Position numbers and translations under genes: made by a program | NCBI RefSeq assembly: GCF_003205515.1 | Contig: NZ_KZ826490.1 | Location: 36,391-100,390, forward strand | Reading direction: 5' to 3' | From: Litorivita pollutaquae | GTDB taxonomy: Bacteria > Pseudomonadota > Alphaproteobacteria > Rhodobacterales > Rhodobacteraceae | Length of the DNA stretch: 64,000 nt | Notes under the pieces: generated by a model | Seen by the model: the letters and a program-made list of their open reading frames with translations, nothing else | Told to the model about the DNA's origin: nothing | Databases searched by the model: none | Shown: positions 34,446 through 44,282 of the stretch, piece by piece | How positions within the stretch are numbered: position 1 is the stretch's first letter | How the letters are laid out: the number at the start of each line of letters is the position of its first letter

Positions 34446-35375
34446 TTACATCTCCGCGGTCTTCTTCGCCGGATCAGTGACCCGCATTACCGTCAGCCCT
34501 TTTGCCTCGGCCTTCTGTCCGAGGTTCAGCGCCACGCCATTGCCGCCGAAGAGAACAACCCCCGTCGCTGCAAACTTGTCGTCCAGCATCTCGTCATTGC
34601 ACTTGAACGGTGCCGCCCGCCCATGCGCGGACCAGCGCGGATCGAACCGCGCCTGCGCGACCCCGCGCGCCCGGGCCCACCGGGCCGCGATCATCTCGGC
34701 CCCGTGCTTGCCACCCTTGTGGCAGAGGAAGATCTCCTGATTGCGGTTCTGCCTGATCCGTTCGCGAACCTTGTCGAGCGTGTTGAAGATCACATCGACA
34801 TCGGTCCAGTCGGTGGCGCCCGAGACAATCAGGGGAACCCCCTCGACTTTCGACTTCTCGGCAGTCTCGCGGTCGTGCTGCTCGAGGAGCTGCCGCGCCT
34901 CGAAGACCGCCCCGGTCTCTTGCGCCCGGACGCTTGCGCGCGACCCAACTGCCGGGATGAAGGCGTGACCCGTCTCGATCTCGTAGCATTCCGCCGCCGC
35001 CTCGCTCATCACCTCGATGGCGCTGACGATCTCGCGCAGTTGCAGGAAGCGGGCCTGCGCCTCTTCGAGCGCGGTCTCGGCGATCTCCGATCCATCGTGG
35101 GATTTTGCCAGTGCGCCGATCTTGTCGGCGGTGCGGTCGACCTCCTTGCCGAGCGCCACCTTGCGCCGCTGCAGGATCGTGGCGAGCCCATGGGCCAGCG
35201 GTTCGATTTCTGCCTCAAGGCCGGTCCCGCGCAGCGGACCGAGCAATGCCTCGAAGCTCTCGCGGATGATGCGGTCGGTCAGGATGTGATCTTCCGGGAT
35301 CGGCAGCTGTGCGTCCTTCTCGGTCAGTCCGAAAAGCTCGATGGTTTCGTAGGTGTTCGCTTGATCGTATGCCAT
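34446..35375 (-). CDS. DUF2493 (SLOG/YspA-like) domain protein
   Basis: A 309-residue protein. The N-terminal half is helical (dense Glu/Leu heptads at about residues 60-125). The C-terminal half is a Rossmann-like DUF2493 domain: GVPLIVSGATDWTDVDVIF...IFLCHKGGKHGAEMIAARWAR...KVLFGG-type end VVLFGGNGVALNL. SLOG-superfamily domains bind nucleotides or nucleotide-derived signals. It is frequent on roseobacter plasmids but its role is unknown. ATG 35375 is chosen because of its TGGAGA RBS; the frame upstream to 35516 has no support. Confidence 0.8.
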   Translation of the reverse strand: MAYDQANTYETIELFGLTEKDAQLPIPEDHILTDRIIRESFEALLGPLRGTGLEAEIEPLAHGLATILQRRKVALGKEVDRTADKIGALAKSHDGSEIAETALEEAQARFLQLREIVSAIEVMSEAAAECYEIETGHAFIPAVGSRASVRAQETGAVFEARQLLEQHDRETAEKSKVEGVPLIVSGATDWTDVDVIFNTLDKVRERIRQNRNQEIFLCHKGGKHGAEMIAARWARARGVAQARFDPRWSAHGRAAPFKCNDEMLDDKFAATGVVLFGGNGVALNLGQKAEAKGLTVMRVTDPAKKTAEM

Positions 35376-36072
35376 GTCTGTTCTCCAGATTTCGGTTGTT
35401 CGACCACCACGTGAGTGTGGTGGCATGGCCGAATGCCTGGTTTCCGAATCTGCCCGGGTCAGGGACGGCGCAGCCGCCGGCTTGCCGGGCGCAAAAGTTT
35501 TCCGTGCGCAACACACGACACATGCGCGCCCTCACCCACGGGACCGCCCCGCGTCACAGGCCCGGCCTTCGCCGAAAAGTTTTGCGATCCTTGAGGCGGG
35601 CTGATTTGGGGGCCATCCGGAGGATATGCTTCCGCGCTCATGTGTGTGTGTTTTGACGGTAGGTTTGCCCGACACGAGCAGGCAAACGGCGCGAGCGGAC
35701 GCGGAAGACGGATGGAGCGGCGGGATCGTTTTGCCCAGCAAAACAGACCAGAGCGCAATCCGGCGGAGCGGCCGGGGAGCGACGTGCTCGCGAGACGGGC
35801 AAACCGGGATGCCAAGCGCTACGCCGCGGTGAGGCCGAATGGCCGAATGCGCGACGGACCGCAGGGCCGTTCTCACCTGCGACACGCGAAGCCGAGCAGG
35901 GGAGGCCGTGAGGCTGGTTGCTAAGCAGAGAATCAGGTGCTCCCGCTTCCTACTCGAGATCGCACAGCACGACGGAGGTGATGTACTCGAAATCTCGCAG
36001 AACCGGCGAACAGCGTTGCCAAAGAAGGCAGGATTGTCGCCAGCACGTTAGGCTTGCGAGCTGAGGTTGTGT
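35376..36072. other. Non-coding stretch at the edge of the defence island
   Basis: About 700 bp with no credible gene. There is a hairpin CCACCAC/GTGGTGG at 35403-35422 and a dyad GTTTGCC/GGCAAAC at 35663-35687. The frames present have arginine-rich, low-complexity translations typical of chance open frames in GC-rich DNA. Transcription changes direction here (minus to plus), so a defence-island boundary is likely within it. Confidence 0.45.
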
Positions 36073-36154
36073 GCTTTCATTCAGTCGGGCTTCAACTTTC
36101 AATTGGTCGGCAGTTGACTTTCAATTGGTCGGAGACGTACTTTCAATCGGTCAA
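36073..36154 (+). repeat. Four direct repeats with exact 22-bp period
   Basis: ACTTTCAATTGGTCGG occurs identically at 36095-36110 and 36117-36132, with a variant ACTTTCAATCGGTCAA at 36139-36154 and a weaker copy GCTTTCATTCAGTCGG at 36073-36088. Starts are spaced exactly 22 bp, two helical turns. The array ends at the AAAGGAG ribosome-binding site of the ATPase gene, so it overlaps that operon's promoter or leader. It looks like a cooperative operator or an iteron set. Confidence 0.8.
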
Positions 36155-36170
36155 AAGGAGTCGCGCGGCG

Positions 36171-37397
36171 ATGTACCCAAGATTTGCCAAGGCTAGAGTG
36201 GAAGAGGCGCTGTCCGACACCCGCGTGGTCCTCATCTCGGGGCCGCGTCAATCCGGCAAAACGACACTTGCAACCGAAATCGCGTCGGACAAGACACCCT
36301 TTCTGACACTGGACGATGCCAACGTATTGCGGTCGGCGATCGATGATCCGGTCGGTTTCGTCCGCGGATTGGACCGCGCAGTAATCGATGAAATCCAACG
36401 CGCACCCGACCTTCTACTCGCCATTAAAAACTTGGTCGATGACGACAAGACACCGGGGAGGTTCCTCCTAACAGGTTCGGCCAATCTCATGACCATTCCC
36501 AAAGTGGCGGATTCCCTTGCCGGCCGAATGGAGGTCGTTCGATTGTTGCCACTCTCGCAAGCAGAAATCCTTGGGACGAAATCGGGGTTCATTGATCGGG
36601 CCTTTGCGCGGGAGATGCCGACGGCTGACCACATGATTGTCGGTGACGACCTCGTTGAAAACGTCCTCTCCGGAGGGTATCCAGAAGCGCTCGGTCGAGT
36701 GCGATGGGCGCGGAAGCAGGATTGGTATCACGGGTATCTTGATGCGATCGTCCAGCGCGACGTCCGAGACGTGGCCCAGATCGAACAACTTGCCATCATG
36801 CCGAAACTGATGTCGGTGCTTGCCGAGCACTCAGGACAGCTGGTCAATTATACTGGCATCGGTGCCAGCATCGACCTCAATCATGTCACCACACAAAAGT
36901 ATGTGAGTGTTTTCGAGAGCCTCTATCTCGTTCACACCCTGCAGCCCTGGTTCACGAACCGTCTAAAACGCCTGACCAAGTCGCCCAAGCTCCATTTTTT
37001 CGATGCGGGCCTCTTGGCAGCAATGCGGGATATTTCGCCAGATGTAGTCCGAAAAGACAAAACGAGCTTTGGCGCGATCCTGGAGACGTTCGTGTTCGGC
37101 GAGTTGCGGAAGATCGCGACGTGGAGCGAACAGCGGTGCACATTCTCGCATTTCCGAGACAAGGACAAGAACGAGGTCGACATCGTATTGGAGAACCGAC
37201 GAGGTGAGGTCGTCGGGATCGAGGTGAAGTCGTCCGCCACCGTTTCGGCAAGTGATTTTTCGGGAATGCGAAAACTAGCGGACGCCTGCGGCAAGAAATT
37301 CGTCCAAGGCATGATACTTTACGACCATGACCGGGTCGTACCGTTCGGCGAAAACATGTTCGCTGCTCCGCTCTCATGCCTGTGGGGTCGCTCATGA
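36171..37397 (+). CDS. AAA ATPase with DUF4143 C-terminal domain
   Basis: A 408-residue protein with Walker [10 protein letters not shown] (residues 24-32), Walker [14 protein letters not shown], the sensor-type LLTGSANLM, and a DUF4143 domain near the C-terminus ([29 protein letters not shown]) whose D...E-x-K pattern is nuclease-like. The family occurs widely and its function is unclear. ATG 36171 has a strong RBS (AAAGGAG). The stop overlaps the ATG of the nuclease gene, so the two form one translational unit at the edge of the defence island. Confidence 0.88.
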   Translation: MYPRFAKARVEEALSDTRVVLISGPRQSGKTTLATEIASDKTPFLTLDDANVLRSAIDDPVGFVRGLDRAVIDEIQRAPDLLLAIKNLVDDDKTPGRFLLTGSANLMTIPKVADSLAGRMEVVRLLPLSQAEILGTKSGFIDRAFAREMPTADHMIVGDDLVENVLSGGYPEALGRVRWARKQDWYHGYLDAIVQRDVRDVAQIEQLAIMPKLMSVLAEHSGQLVNYTGIGASIDLNHVTTQKYVSVFESLYLVHTLQPWFTNRLKRLTKSPKLHFFDAGLLAAMRDISPDVVRKDKTSFGAILETFVFGELRKIATWSEQRCTFSHFRDKDKNEVDIVLENRRGEVVGIEVKSSATVSASDFSGMRKLADACGKKFVQGMILYDHDRVVPFGENMFAAPLSCLWGRS

Positions 37398-38299
37398 ATC
37401 TCGTCGAGGAACAATGCGTCGAGGATCTCGCGGACCTTCTCTACAACTTCTTGCCTGGGAGCGGAAACTCACGGACCGCATTCCCATTGGCAGCGGCACA
37501 AGTCCAATGCGAGGACTTGTGGACCGGAGCGAGCAAGCGTCCGGCCATTGTTCAAATGTTGTCGTCAACCCTCAGTCAACGGCGACACAAGCTCAGCGCG
37601 TTGATGTTGGCGATCGTCCGGCAATCGATGACTTGGCGCAGAGGTAAAGGCGAGCCGCTAACCCGCGCGGAAGTAGATGGTTTGAACGCGCTCCTTTTGC
37701 GTCTGTCGATAAAGGTGCTCGAGCTAAACGATCCCACGTTTCTTGAATCACTGGCGGGAGCCCAAACCGAGCCGGAGGCGACTCCGGAACCAAAGAAGGC
37801 CACGCTTTCGGACGAGTTAGCGCACACGCTATCGGCGCGCCTGATCGGCCTATTTGAACACCCGCCTCAGCGGCGCGGCTATGAATATGAGCGCTTTCTA
37901 ACCGAACTTTTCGCCGCGTATGGTCTGACGCCGCGAGCGCCTTTCAAACTGACAGGCGAACAGATTGACGGAAGCTTCAAGTTGCACGGCGAAACATACC
38001 TCGTGGAAGCCAAATGGCAGGCTGGTCGCACGGGACAATCCGATCTGCTAACCTTTTCGGGAAAGGTCTCAGGCAAGGCGACTTGGGCGCGCGGGCTTTT
38101 CATCAGTAATTCGGGCTTCTCCGAAGACGGCCTCAAGGCTTTCAGGACGGGTAGACGCACAAATATAATCTGTGCTGATGGGTTGGATCTGCATCAGGTC
38201 GTTCACAACCGTCTCTCATTGATCGACGTGCTTGACGAAAAGCTGCGACGCGCCGCTGAAACCAACCAAGCATTTGTTCCGGTTCGAGACTTGTTATGA
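37394..38299 (+). CDS. Mrr-like PD-(D/E)XK restriction endonuclease
   Basis: A 301-residue protein. The N-terminal half is helical and of unknown type. The C-terminal half has a restriction-endonuclease-like (Mrr_cat) core: [19 protein letters not shown], then the catalytic [20 protein letters not shown] (D...E-x-K). ATG 37394 overlaps the ATPase stop (ATGA). It may cut foreign or modified DNA together with the preceding ATPase, or act as an accessory nuclease to Qat. No methyltransferase partner lies beside it, so it would need another way to spare host DNA. Confidence 0.82.
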   Translation: MNLVEEQCVEDLADLLYNFLPGSGNSRTAFPLAAAQVQCEDLWTGASKRPAIVQMLSSTLSQRRHKLSALMLAIVRQSMTWRRGKGEPLTRAEVDGLNALLLRLSIKVLELNDPTFLESLAGAQTEPEATPEPKKATLSDELAHTLSARLIGLFEHPPQRRGYEYERFLTELFAAYGLTPRAPFKLTGEQIDGSFKLHGETYLVEAKWQAGRTGQSDLLTFSGKVSGKATWARGLFISNSGFSEDGLKAFRTGRRTNIICADGLDLHQVVHNRLSLIDVLDEKLRRAAETNQAFVPVRDLL

Positions 38300-38431
38300 C
38301 GAGAACCGAACGAGGAAAGAAGACCAATAGATCGGGCAAGCCTGCCGGTTTACAACTAATCACTCGGCCAGCGACGAGGCGGCAAAGCTGCGCGCAATCG
38401 ACAATTATTGAAACCTCGAAATCCTACAGAA

Positions 38432-40369
38432 ATGACTTTCATGATTATTCCAGATAACGAGACCGCCATCGACATGATCTACTCGGAAGCCGTCTCCGCG
38501 ACGGTCGCGAAGGTGATCAGAGACTCTGGGAACGAACCTCTCACGGTCGGCGTCCATGGGGACTGGGGTGCTGGAAAATCGAGCGTGTTGCTCATGCTGG
38601 AGGACGCGTTTTCAGAGGACGATCGCACATCCGTCGTCCGGTTCAACGGCTGGCTGTTCCAAGGCCTCGAAGACGCAAAGACCGTCATCATCGAAACGAT
38701 CGTAGAGCAATTGCTGCGGGATCGGGCCTTCACCACCAAGCTGAAAGACGCATCCAAAAAACTGCTTAAGCGCGTCGATCTTATGAAAGTCGCGTCCAAG
38801 GCGGGTGGCCTCGCCCTGACCGGACTTACCGGCATCCCATCCCCGGACATGCTCGGCGGGCTCATGGAACAGGGGAAGAAGCTCTTGGCCGGTGGCGAAG
38901 ATCTGACGGTTGGCGATATGACAGGGTACGTCAAGAATGTCACAGATTGTCTTAACGACCCTGAAGCCGAAACCTTGCCTGCCCATATTCATGCCTTCAG
39001 GGTGGAATTCGAGGAACTGCTCGCGGCCGCGGACATAGATCGCCTCGTCGTTGTTGTTGACGATCTGGACAGATGCCTTCCCGCCACGGCGATCGAGACA
39101 CTTGAGGCGATACGGCTCTTCCTGTTCGTGCCCGGCGCGGCCTTTGTCATCGCCGCCGACGAGGGAATGATCGAATACGCCGTCAGGTCCCATTTCCCGG
39201 ACTTGCCACTATCGTCGGGCCCGTCGACCTATGCCCGGAACTACCTCGAAAAGCTCATTCAGGTGCCGTTCCGACTACCGCCACTGGGATACGTCGAGAC
39301 CAAGATCTATCTCACGCTTCTCGTCGCCGGTAGCTCGCTCGACACCGGTTCGGCCCCCTTCGACACATTGCTCAACTTAGGTCGCGAAGCACTCAGACGT
39401 CCCTGGGACGGGAACGGGCTGAGCCGCGGTGTGATCGAAGAGCGTCTCGGTGCGGTCTCGGCGGAGCTGGAGAATGCGCTCATTCTCGCCGATCAACTCG
39501 CGCTGCCGCTCGCTGAAGGCGCTCAAGGCAACCCGAGGCAGATCAAGAGATTTTTGAACACGCTCAATCTCCGTCTCGCCATCGCGGATGCGCGCGGGAT
39601 CGGTGACGATGTGAACCCCGCGGTCCTCGCCAAGCTGATGCTCGCCGAACGTTTCAAGGCCGATTTCTTCGAACGCCTCGAGGTCGAGGCCGCTGTCAGC
39701 GGCTCCTCCATAACCGTTGCGACACTCGAGGAGGCGTTGCGCAAAGATGATGAAGAGCCCGAAAAATCCAAGAAACCGGCCACCGCCAAGGGCCGGGGTC
39801 AAACGGAGAGACTTCCGGAGGACGACCTTCTTGCGAGCGAATGGGTCAGACGATGGGCTTTGGTAGCCCCCGCGCTCGCGGACGAGGATCTGCGTCCGTA
39901 TTTGTTCGTGTCCCGAGATCGCAAGGCGCTATTCACTGCAGGCACCAATCTCGCTCTGAAAGAGGACTGGATCGAGAAGCTTTGCGGCAGCACCCTAGGC
40001 GCGCGCGCAGCGGCAGTAGAAATCGCAAAGCTCACGCCCGGAGAGATCGAGCAGATCTTTGACGTGGTGGCCGCAAGGATCAGGGCCGCAACAGATCTGA
40101 AGAAGCGGCCTGGTGGCATCGAAGGCCTTGCGGAGCTTTGCAAAATATCCGCCAATCTCCAGACCCCTACGGTTCGCCTTCTCGCGGACCTGCCAAGTGG
40201 TCAATTAGGGCCATGGGCAGCCACGGGCTGGGACAAGATCTTCACCGGAGCGGAAGCCAAACGAGAGTTTGCCAAACTCAAAGAGGGCTGGGCCAAACTT
40301 GATGAGAACAAACCGCTCCAGCTCGCTGCGGGTGGTGGACGAAGTGGCCGTGGGAAGGGGACAGGATAA
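38432..40369 (+). CDS. qatA: QatA, KAP-family P-loop ATPase
   Basis: A 645-residue KAP NTPase with Walker A GDWGAGKSS at residues 43-51 and Walker B LVVVVDDLDRCLP at about 205-217. A Gly/Ala-rich helical hairpin (residues 118-145) lies between the two motifs, as KAP ATPases often have membrane-associated inserts. In the four-gene Qat anti-phage system QatA is the energy-using component. The start is one of TTG 38408, ATG 38432 or ATG 38441; ATG 38432 is taken. The stop overlaps the qatB start (TAATG). Confidence 0.93.
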   Translation: MTFMIIPDNETAIDMIYSEAVSATVAKVIRDSGNEPLTVGVHGDWGAGKSSVLLMLEDAFSEDDRTSVVRFNGWLFQGLEDAKTVIIETIVEQLLRDRAFTTKLKDASKKLLKRVDLMKVASKAGGLALTGLTGIPSPDMLGGLMEQGKKLLAGGEDLTVGDMTGYVKNVTDCLNDPEAETLPAHIHAFRVEFEELLAAADIDRLVVVVDDLDRCLPATAIETLEAIRLFLFVPGAAFVIAADEGMIEYAVRSHFPDLPLSSGPSTYARNYLEKLIQVPFRLPPLGYVETKIYLTLLVAGSSLDTGSAPFDTLLNLGREALRRPWDGNGLSRGVIEERLGAVSAELENALILADQLALPLAEGAQGNPRQIKRFLNTLNLRLAIADARGIGDDVNPAVLAKLMLAERFKADFFERLEVEAAVSGSSITVATLEEALRKDDEEPEKSKKPATAKGRGQTERLPEDDLLASEWVRRWALVAPALADEDLRPYLFVSRDRKALFTAGTNLALKEDWIEKLCGSTLGARAAAVEIAKLTPGEIEQIFDVVAARIRAATDLKKRPGGIEGLAELCKISANLQTPTVRLLADLPSGQLGPWAATGWDKIFTGAEAKREFAKLKEGWAKLDENKPLQLAAGGGRSGRGKGTG

Positions 40370-41241
40370 TGGGAACTTCGAGCTCGTACGGTGGACCCGC
40401 GTCCGGCCTCGTTCCGGACTGGGTCGACGGCGTCGATCCGGGCATGGGCGGTGGTGAAGAGGGATCCGATCACGACGGAAGCGATGGTTCTGACACCGAA
40501 AAACCGACCCCGGACGAGGGCGGAGAGAAGGGTGCAGTGCAGACGCCGCCCGCCTTGGCCCCTCCCGGCGGCGCATTCACCTATCCTCGCGGCCAGTTCA
40601 CCCGATTCACGAACGGTGGCGGGAGCAAGTCGCTCGGACGGGCGTTGAAAGGTTACGTCAGCGCTGCGGGAGGCGGAGCCGGGGCCGCACGGCGAATGCC
40701 GCACTCTACCAGGGTCGCATCCGGTGTCGCCGGGCTCGCAAGCGCCGTCGCGAACGAAGGTGCCGAGGCGGCGCTCGCCCGATTTGATCTTCAAGGCCTT
40801 GCGGGTCGGCCAGCCGCGGAGGTCCTTGAGGCCGTCGCGGAGGTAATCTGTCCCGATGGTGGGACGATCGATGAATCGATCGCCCGTGACGCGATGCTCG
40901 AAGCGATCGCAGAGGTCGCGGAAGATGATCCAGGCGCATTCGATGAGCTTTCACCCGATCAACTCGATGAATTCTTGTGTGATGTGATCACCCGGAGCGT
41001 GGTTACCAAGGTCCTGAACGAGATCGGTACGAACGCGTTGCACGGATCCGCATCCGACGCCGACTTCCGGGAGGCCGAGCGGATCACACGCGATTTTACG
41101 CAGGGACGGGTCAGGGACGCGCTTGGTAACCGGTTCGATGTCGAATCCCAACCGACACAACCCGAAATCGACAGAAGCATTTCCGAGGTCTATGCAGACA
41201 CCTTCGACATGCTCGGAGCCGTCCTGGAGACCATGCAATGA
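40369..41241 (+). CDS. qatB: QatB, Qat anti-phage system protein
   Basis: A 290-residue protein with the typical QatB opening MGTSSSYGGPASGLVPDWV. A long acidic, Gly/Ser/Pro-rich unstructured segment follows (to about residue 80), then a helical C-terminal half. There is no known enzymatic domain. Its ATG overlaps the qatA stop and its TGA overlaps the qatC ATG. The identification depends on the N-terminal signature and the gene order. Confidence 0.92.
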   Translation: MGTSSSYGGPASGLVPDWVDGVDPGMGGGEEGSDHDGSDGSDTEKPTPDEGGEKGAVQTPPALAPPGGAFTYPRGQFTRFTNGGGSKSLGRALKGYVSAAGGGAGAARRMPHSTRVASGVAGLASAVANEGAEAALARFDLQGLAGRPAAEVLEAVAEVICPDGGTIDESIARDAMLEAIAEVAEDDPGAFDELSPDQLDEFLCDVITRSVVTKVLNEIGTNALHGSASDADFREAERITRDFTQGRVRDALGNRFDVESQPTQPEIDRSISEVYADTFDMLGAVLETMQ

Positions 41242-42578
41242 GACGAAATATCTTTGTCCGTTTGGGGCGCGGTGACGTGACATCTGCTGAGGGTGCGGCT
41301 GATATAATCATCGATATGATCGACAATTTTGGGGATCTCGACAGGGGACTGGGTCAGCTGCTGGACCGGCTCTTCAAGCTGGGCGCGAGACCGAGCGAGG
41401 CCGCGGTCGACCTCATGATCATGGCTACCGCGGTGTACGCCGCCGACACCGGCGTCTCGCGGGAACGGTACGCCGATGACGGATGGACGCGCATGATCGA
41501 TCTCAGCGTTCCCGTGGCAGAGCCCGAGCTCTGGCGACACCAGCACGACCATCTGTCCCGAATGCTGCAATTCTTGACCGGCGATCATTGGAGTTTCACG
41601 TTCCGTCACCGGCCGGACGAATTCCAGTCCTTCACGAAGCAACCCGAAGAGATGGACTTCACAGACTTCACGCAAGTGAGCCTGTTCTCGGGCGGATTGG
41701 ACAGTCTCATCGGTGCGATCGATCTCCTTGCCTCGGGGCAGCGGCCACTCCTGGTCAGCCATTACTGGGACGGCGAGGCGTCGAGCGCGCAGAGGCAGTT
41801 GCTCGAGGTATTGAAAGACCGACACGAGGACGCATTCGAATCCGTCCGGGCTTATATCGGCTTCCGAAAGAAGGATTTCCCGGAAGCCGGGAGCGACAAC
41901 AATCAGAGGGCGCGCTCCTTCCTCTTCTACAGTCTCGCAGTGGTTGCGGCCGACGCCGTCGCTTCCACAGACAAGGTGCTCATCCCCGAAAATGGGTTGA
42001 TCGCGCTCAACGTTCCCATGGACGCCCATAGGCTCGGGTCGCTTAGCACGCGGACGGCCCATCCGCATTTCATCCGCTCGATGTCAGATCTCGTCAAAGT
42101 CTTGGGCATCAACGTGTCGCTGGAAAACCCCTATCGCTTCAAGACTAAGGGTGAGATGGCCAGGGAGTGCCTTGATCGTGACCTTCTGGCCGAACTTGCC
42201 CCGACCTCGATGTCCTGTTCCCATCCTGCACAGGTCCGTTTCGAAAGCGCGCCGCCCCAGCATTGCGGACGCTGCGTCCCCTGCTTGATCCGTCGTGCCT
42301 CCCTTGCGGCGGGCCTCGATGGACCCGATACGACACAGTACTTTCTGGATGACCTTAAGGCCAGCACATTGGACTCAAAATCTGCCGATGGCAAAAATAT
42401 CCGATCCTTCATGTTTGCCGCAGAGAATTTGCGGCAAAATCCCGGTCGGGCAAGGTTCCTCGTGCAAAAGCCAGGACCCCTCGACCGCGATGATCTGGAC
42501 GCATATGTCGACGTGTATCGCCGAGGCATGGATGAAGTGTCAGAGATACTCAAGGGCGTGAGGACAAAACATGTCTGA
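41238..42578 (+). CDS. qatC: QatC, QueC-like PP-loop ATPase
   Basis: A 446-residue protein. The PP-loop SGGLDS at residues 151-156 is the ATP-pyrophosphatase motif of QueC, which makes preQ0 for queuosine and 7-deazaguanine DNA modification. The QueC-type zinc site is also present as Cys 327, 343, 346 and 349. An N-terminal 140-residue extension is not found in housekeeping QueC. In Qat it may modify a nucleobase or protein as part of defence. It overlaps qatD by 8 bp. Confidence 0.94.
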   Translation: MRRNIFVRLGRGDVTSAEGAADIIIDMIDNFGDLDRGLGQLLDRLFKLGARPSEAAVDLMIMATAVYAADTGVSRERYADDGWTRMIDLSVPVAEPELWRHQHDHLSRMLQFLTGDHWSFTFRHRPDEFQSFTKQPEEMDFTDFTQVSLFSGGLDSLIGAIDLLASGQRPLLVSHYWDGEASSAQRQLLEVLKDRHEDAFESVRAYIGFRKKDFPEAGSDNNQRARSFLFYSLAVVAADAVASTDKVLIPENGLIALNVPMDAHRLGSLSTRTAHPHFIRSMSDLVKVLGINVSLENPYRFKTKGEMARECLDRDLLAELAPTSMSCSHPAQVRFESAPPQHCGRCVPCLIRRASLAAGLDGPDTTQYFLDDLKASTLDSKSADGKNIRSFMFAAENLRQNPGRARFLVQKPGPLDRDDLDAYVDVYRRGMDEVSEILKGVRTKHV

Positions 42579-43317
42579 CGCGGACTGGTCCGGCCCCGTC
42601 GACTTTCATTGCCATCTCGACCTCTGTCAGAATATGGCGGCGGAGTATGCGCGTTGCGAGGCCGCACGGTGCCTAACCCTGGCAGTGACGACTACACCCA
42701 AGGCTTTTGCCCGAAACGCCGAGATGGCCCGTACCAGGCGCTTTGTGCATGCAGCCCTTGGAATGCACCCGCAGCTTGTCGCGCAACGCGCATCGGAGCT
42801 ATCTCTGTTCGAAGAACTCGCTCCCTCGACCAGGTATATCGGCGAGGTCGGCCTGGATGCAGGTCGCCGGTTCTATCCTTCATTCGAACGCCAGAAATTG
42901 GTGTTCGAACGCGTGATGGCGCTCTGCGCAAGGCTCGGCGATAAGGTAATCAGCATTCACAGTGTTCGAACCGCTAAACAGGTGCTTGATGTCATCGAGA
43001 AAACGGGGGCGCATCGCACATGTGTTCCTGTTCTGCACTGGTTCAACGCTTCGGGGGCGGAGATCAGACGCGCTTTAGAACTAGGCTGCTGTTTTTCGGT
43101 CAACGAACAGATGCTGCTGGCTCCACGGGGGCGCAACTTGCTTGAAACGATCCCTATAGAACAACTTCTCACCGAAACGGATGCCCCGTTTCAGTCTGAT
43201 AAGGCTCCAGGCGACGTGCACGGGGCCATTCGGTTGATTGCCAAAGAACATAACTTGGAAGTTTCAGCGGTCGAGGCCAGAATTAGGCGGACGGCCACGG
43301 AACTGTTGGCGAAATAA
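42571..43317 (+). CDS. qatD: QatD, TatD-like metal-dependent nuclease
   Basis: A 248-residue TatD-family hydrolase with the metal ligands in VDFHCHLDL (His 13, His 15), the bridging Glu in YIGEVGLD, a His in VISIHSVRT and the final TETDAPF. TatD enzymes are 3'-5' exonucleases or deoxyribonucleases. It ends the qatABCD operon; the next gene is on the other strand behind a terminator-like hairpin. Confidence 0.94.
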   Translation: MSDADWSGPVDFHCHLDLCQNMAAEYARCEAARCLTLAVTTTPKAFARNAEMARTRRFVHAALGMHPQLVAQRASELSLFEELAPSTRYIGEVGLDAGRRFYPSFERQKLVFERVMALCARLGDKVISIHSVRTAKQVLDVIEKTGAHRTCVPVLHWFNASGAEIRRALELGCCFSVNEQMLLAPRGRNLLETIPIEQLLTETDAPFQSDKAPGDVHGAIRLIAKEHNLEVSAVEARIRRTATELLAK

Positions 43318-43369
43318 GCACACATCTCACGCCGGTCATGTGTCGGGTTGCCCACAAACATACCGACGA

Positions 43370-43404
43370 AGAAAAAGGGGAACCGTGTAACCACGGCTCC
43401 CCTT
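43370..43404 (-). terminator. Rho-independent terminator for the DUF736 gene
   Basis: On the minus strand a long stem AAGGGGAGCCGTGG / CACGGTTCCCCTT with a short loop is followed by TTTTTC. It lies 32 bp after the DUF736 stop and also separates it from qatD coming from the other side. Confidence 0.8.
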
Positions 43405-43435
43405 GCTGCTCGGTTGTTCAGGCCTCTTGCTGTAG

Positions 43436-44158
43436 TCAGGCGACCAGCGACAGCCCCGCGCCTGCATCCTGCGGCTGCTCACCACCGTCGATGAACGGGA
43501 TGATCGAGAAGGTCTTGCCGCCGCGCTGCTCCTCGTTCTGCACGGCGTTGACGCGCAGGTCGCCATCGGGCGTGTTGATCAACAGCGACAGGTAGTCATT
43601 GCCCGTGCGGCTGCTCTTGGCCATCCAGGCAGACCCGACGCGGATCGGCTTACCGCGGGGCGAGCTGACCTCGACCCGGTAATCGGGATGGGTGTCCTCG
43701 GACTTGTAGTCGTTCTCGATCAACATGAAATCGAGATCGAACATCATATTGGCGATGTAGCCGGCGAAGGCGTTGTCGGCGTCCATCGCGGTCAGCTCGC
43801 CCGAGATCGAGCCGGATTTCATGAAGCCGTTGGAGACCATCGGGATGATCTCGAACTCGCCGCTCTTGGCTGCACGCGCTTCTATCGTCTGCACGGCGTT
43901 GACGCGGAACGGGCCGAGACCGATATCAATCTGGATCGAGATGTAGGGGTTGCCGCTGGTATTGCCGGTCTCGTTCCAGGCCGTGCCGATGCGGACCTTG
44001 CGGCCCGACTTGTTGACCGCGGTCACGTCGTAATCCGGGCTGCGCTCGGACATCTTCGGACGGTTCTCGAGCTGGATGGCAATGTCGAAACGGCTGCTGT
44101 GGATCATGCCTGAATATTGGGCGGTTTCGGTGTTGCGGGTCAGGGTTCCTGCGAACAT
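43436..44158 (-). CDS. Tandem DUF736 protein
   Basis: A 240-residue protein built of two DUF736 domains. The first (about residues 1-115) starts MFAGTLTRNTETAQYSG and contains KVRIGTAWNETGNTSGNPYIS. The second (about 140-240) contains PIRVGSAWMAKSSRTGNDYLS. Each ends with an FRVNAVQ/LRVNAVQ strand, so the gene arose by internal duplication. Single-domain DUF736 proteins (about 100 residues) are markers of alphaproteobacterial conjugative plasmids; they may bind single-stranded DNA, but this is unproven. ATG 44158 follows an AAGGAA RBS. Confidence 0.88.
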   Translation of the reverse strand: MFAGTLTRNTETAQYSGMIHSSRFDIAIQLENRPKMSERSPDYDVTAVNKSGRKVRIGTAWNETGNTSGNPYISIQIDIGLGPFRVNAVQTIEARAAKSGEFEIIPMVSNGFMKSGSISGELTAMDADNAFAGYIANMMFDLDFMLIENDYKSEDTHPDYRVEVSSPRGKPIRVGSAWMAKSSRTGNDYLSLLINTPDGDLRVNAVQNEEQRGGKTFSIIPFIDGGEQPQDAGAGLSLVA

Positions 44159-44282
44159 GGGATGGTTCCTTTTGGATTTGCCGGTGCCTGACGTCCTTGC
44201 CAGAGCATCCGGGATTTCTTTTTCGACCCCTCCTGGGATCACAAACCAGAAAGCTCGCTTTCCTTTCTCCCCAACCTTCAGT

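Noticed and set aside
35640..35924. Plus-strand frame of 94 codons before the defence island
   Set aside because: Arg-rich, low-complexity translation, competing frames on both strands, no RBS or motif.
36073..36154. The 22-bp repeat array as a mini-CRISPR
   Set aside because: Repeat units of 16 bp with 6-bp gaps, only four copies, no cas genes.
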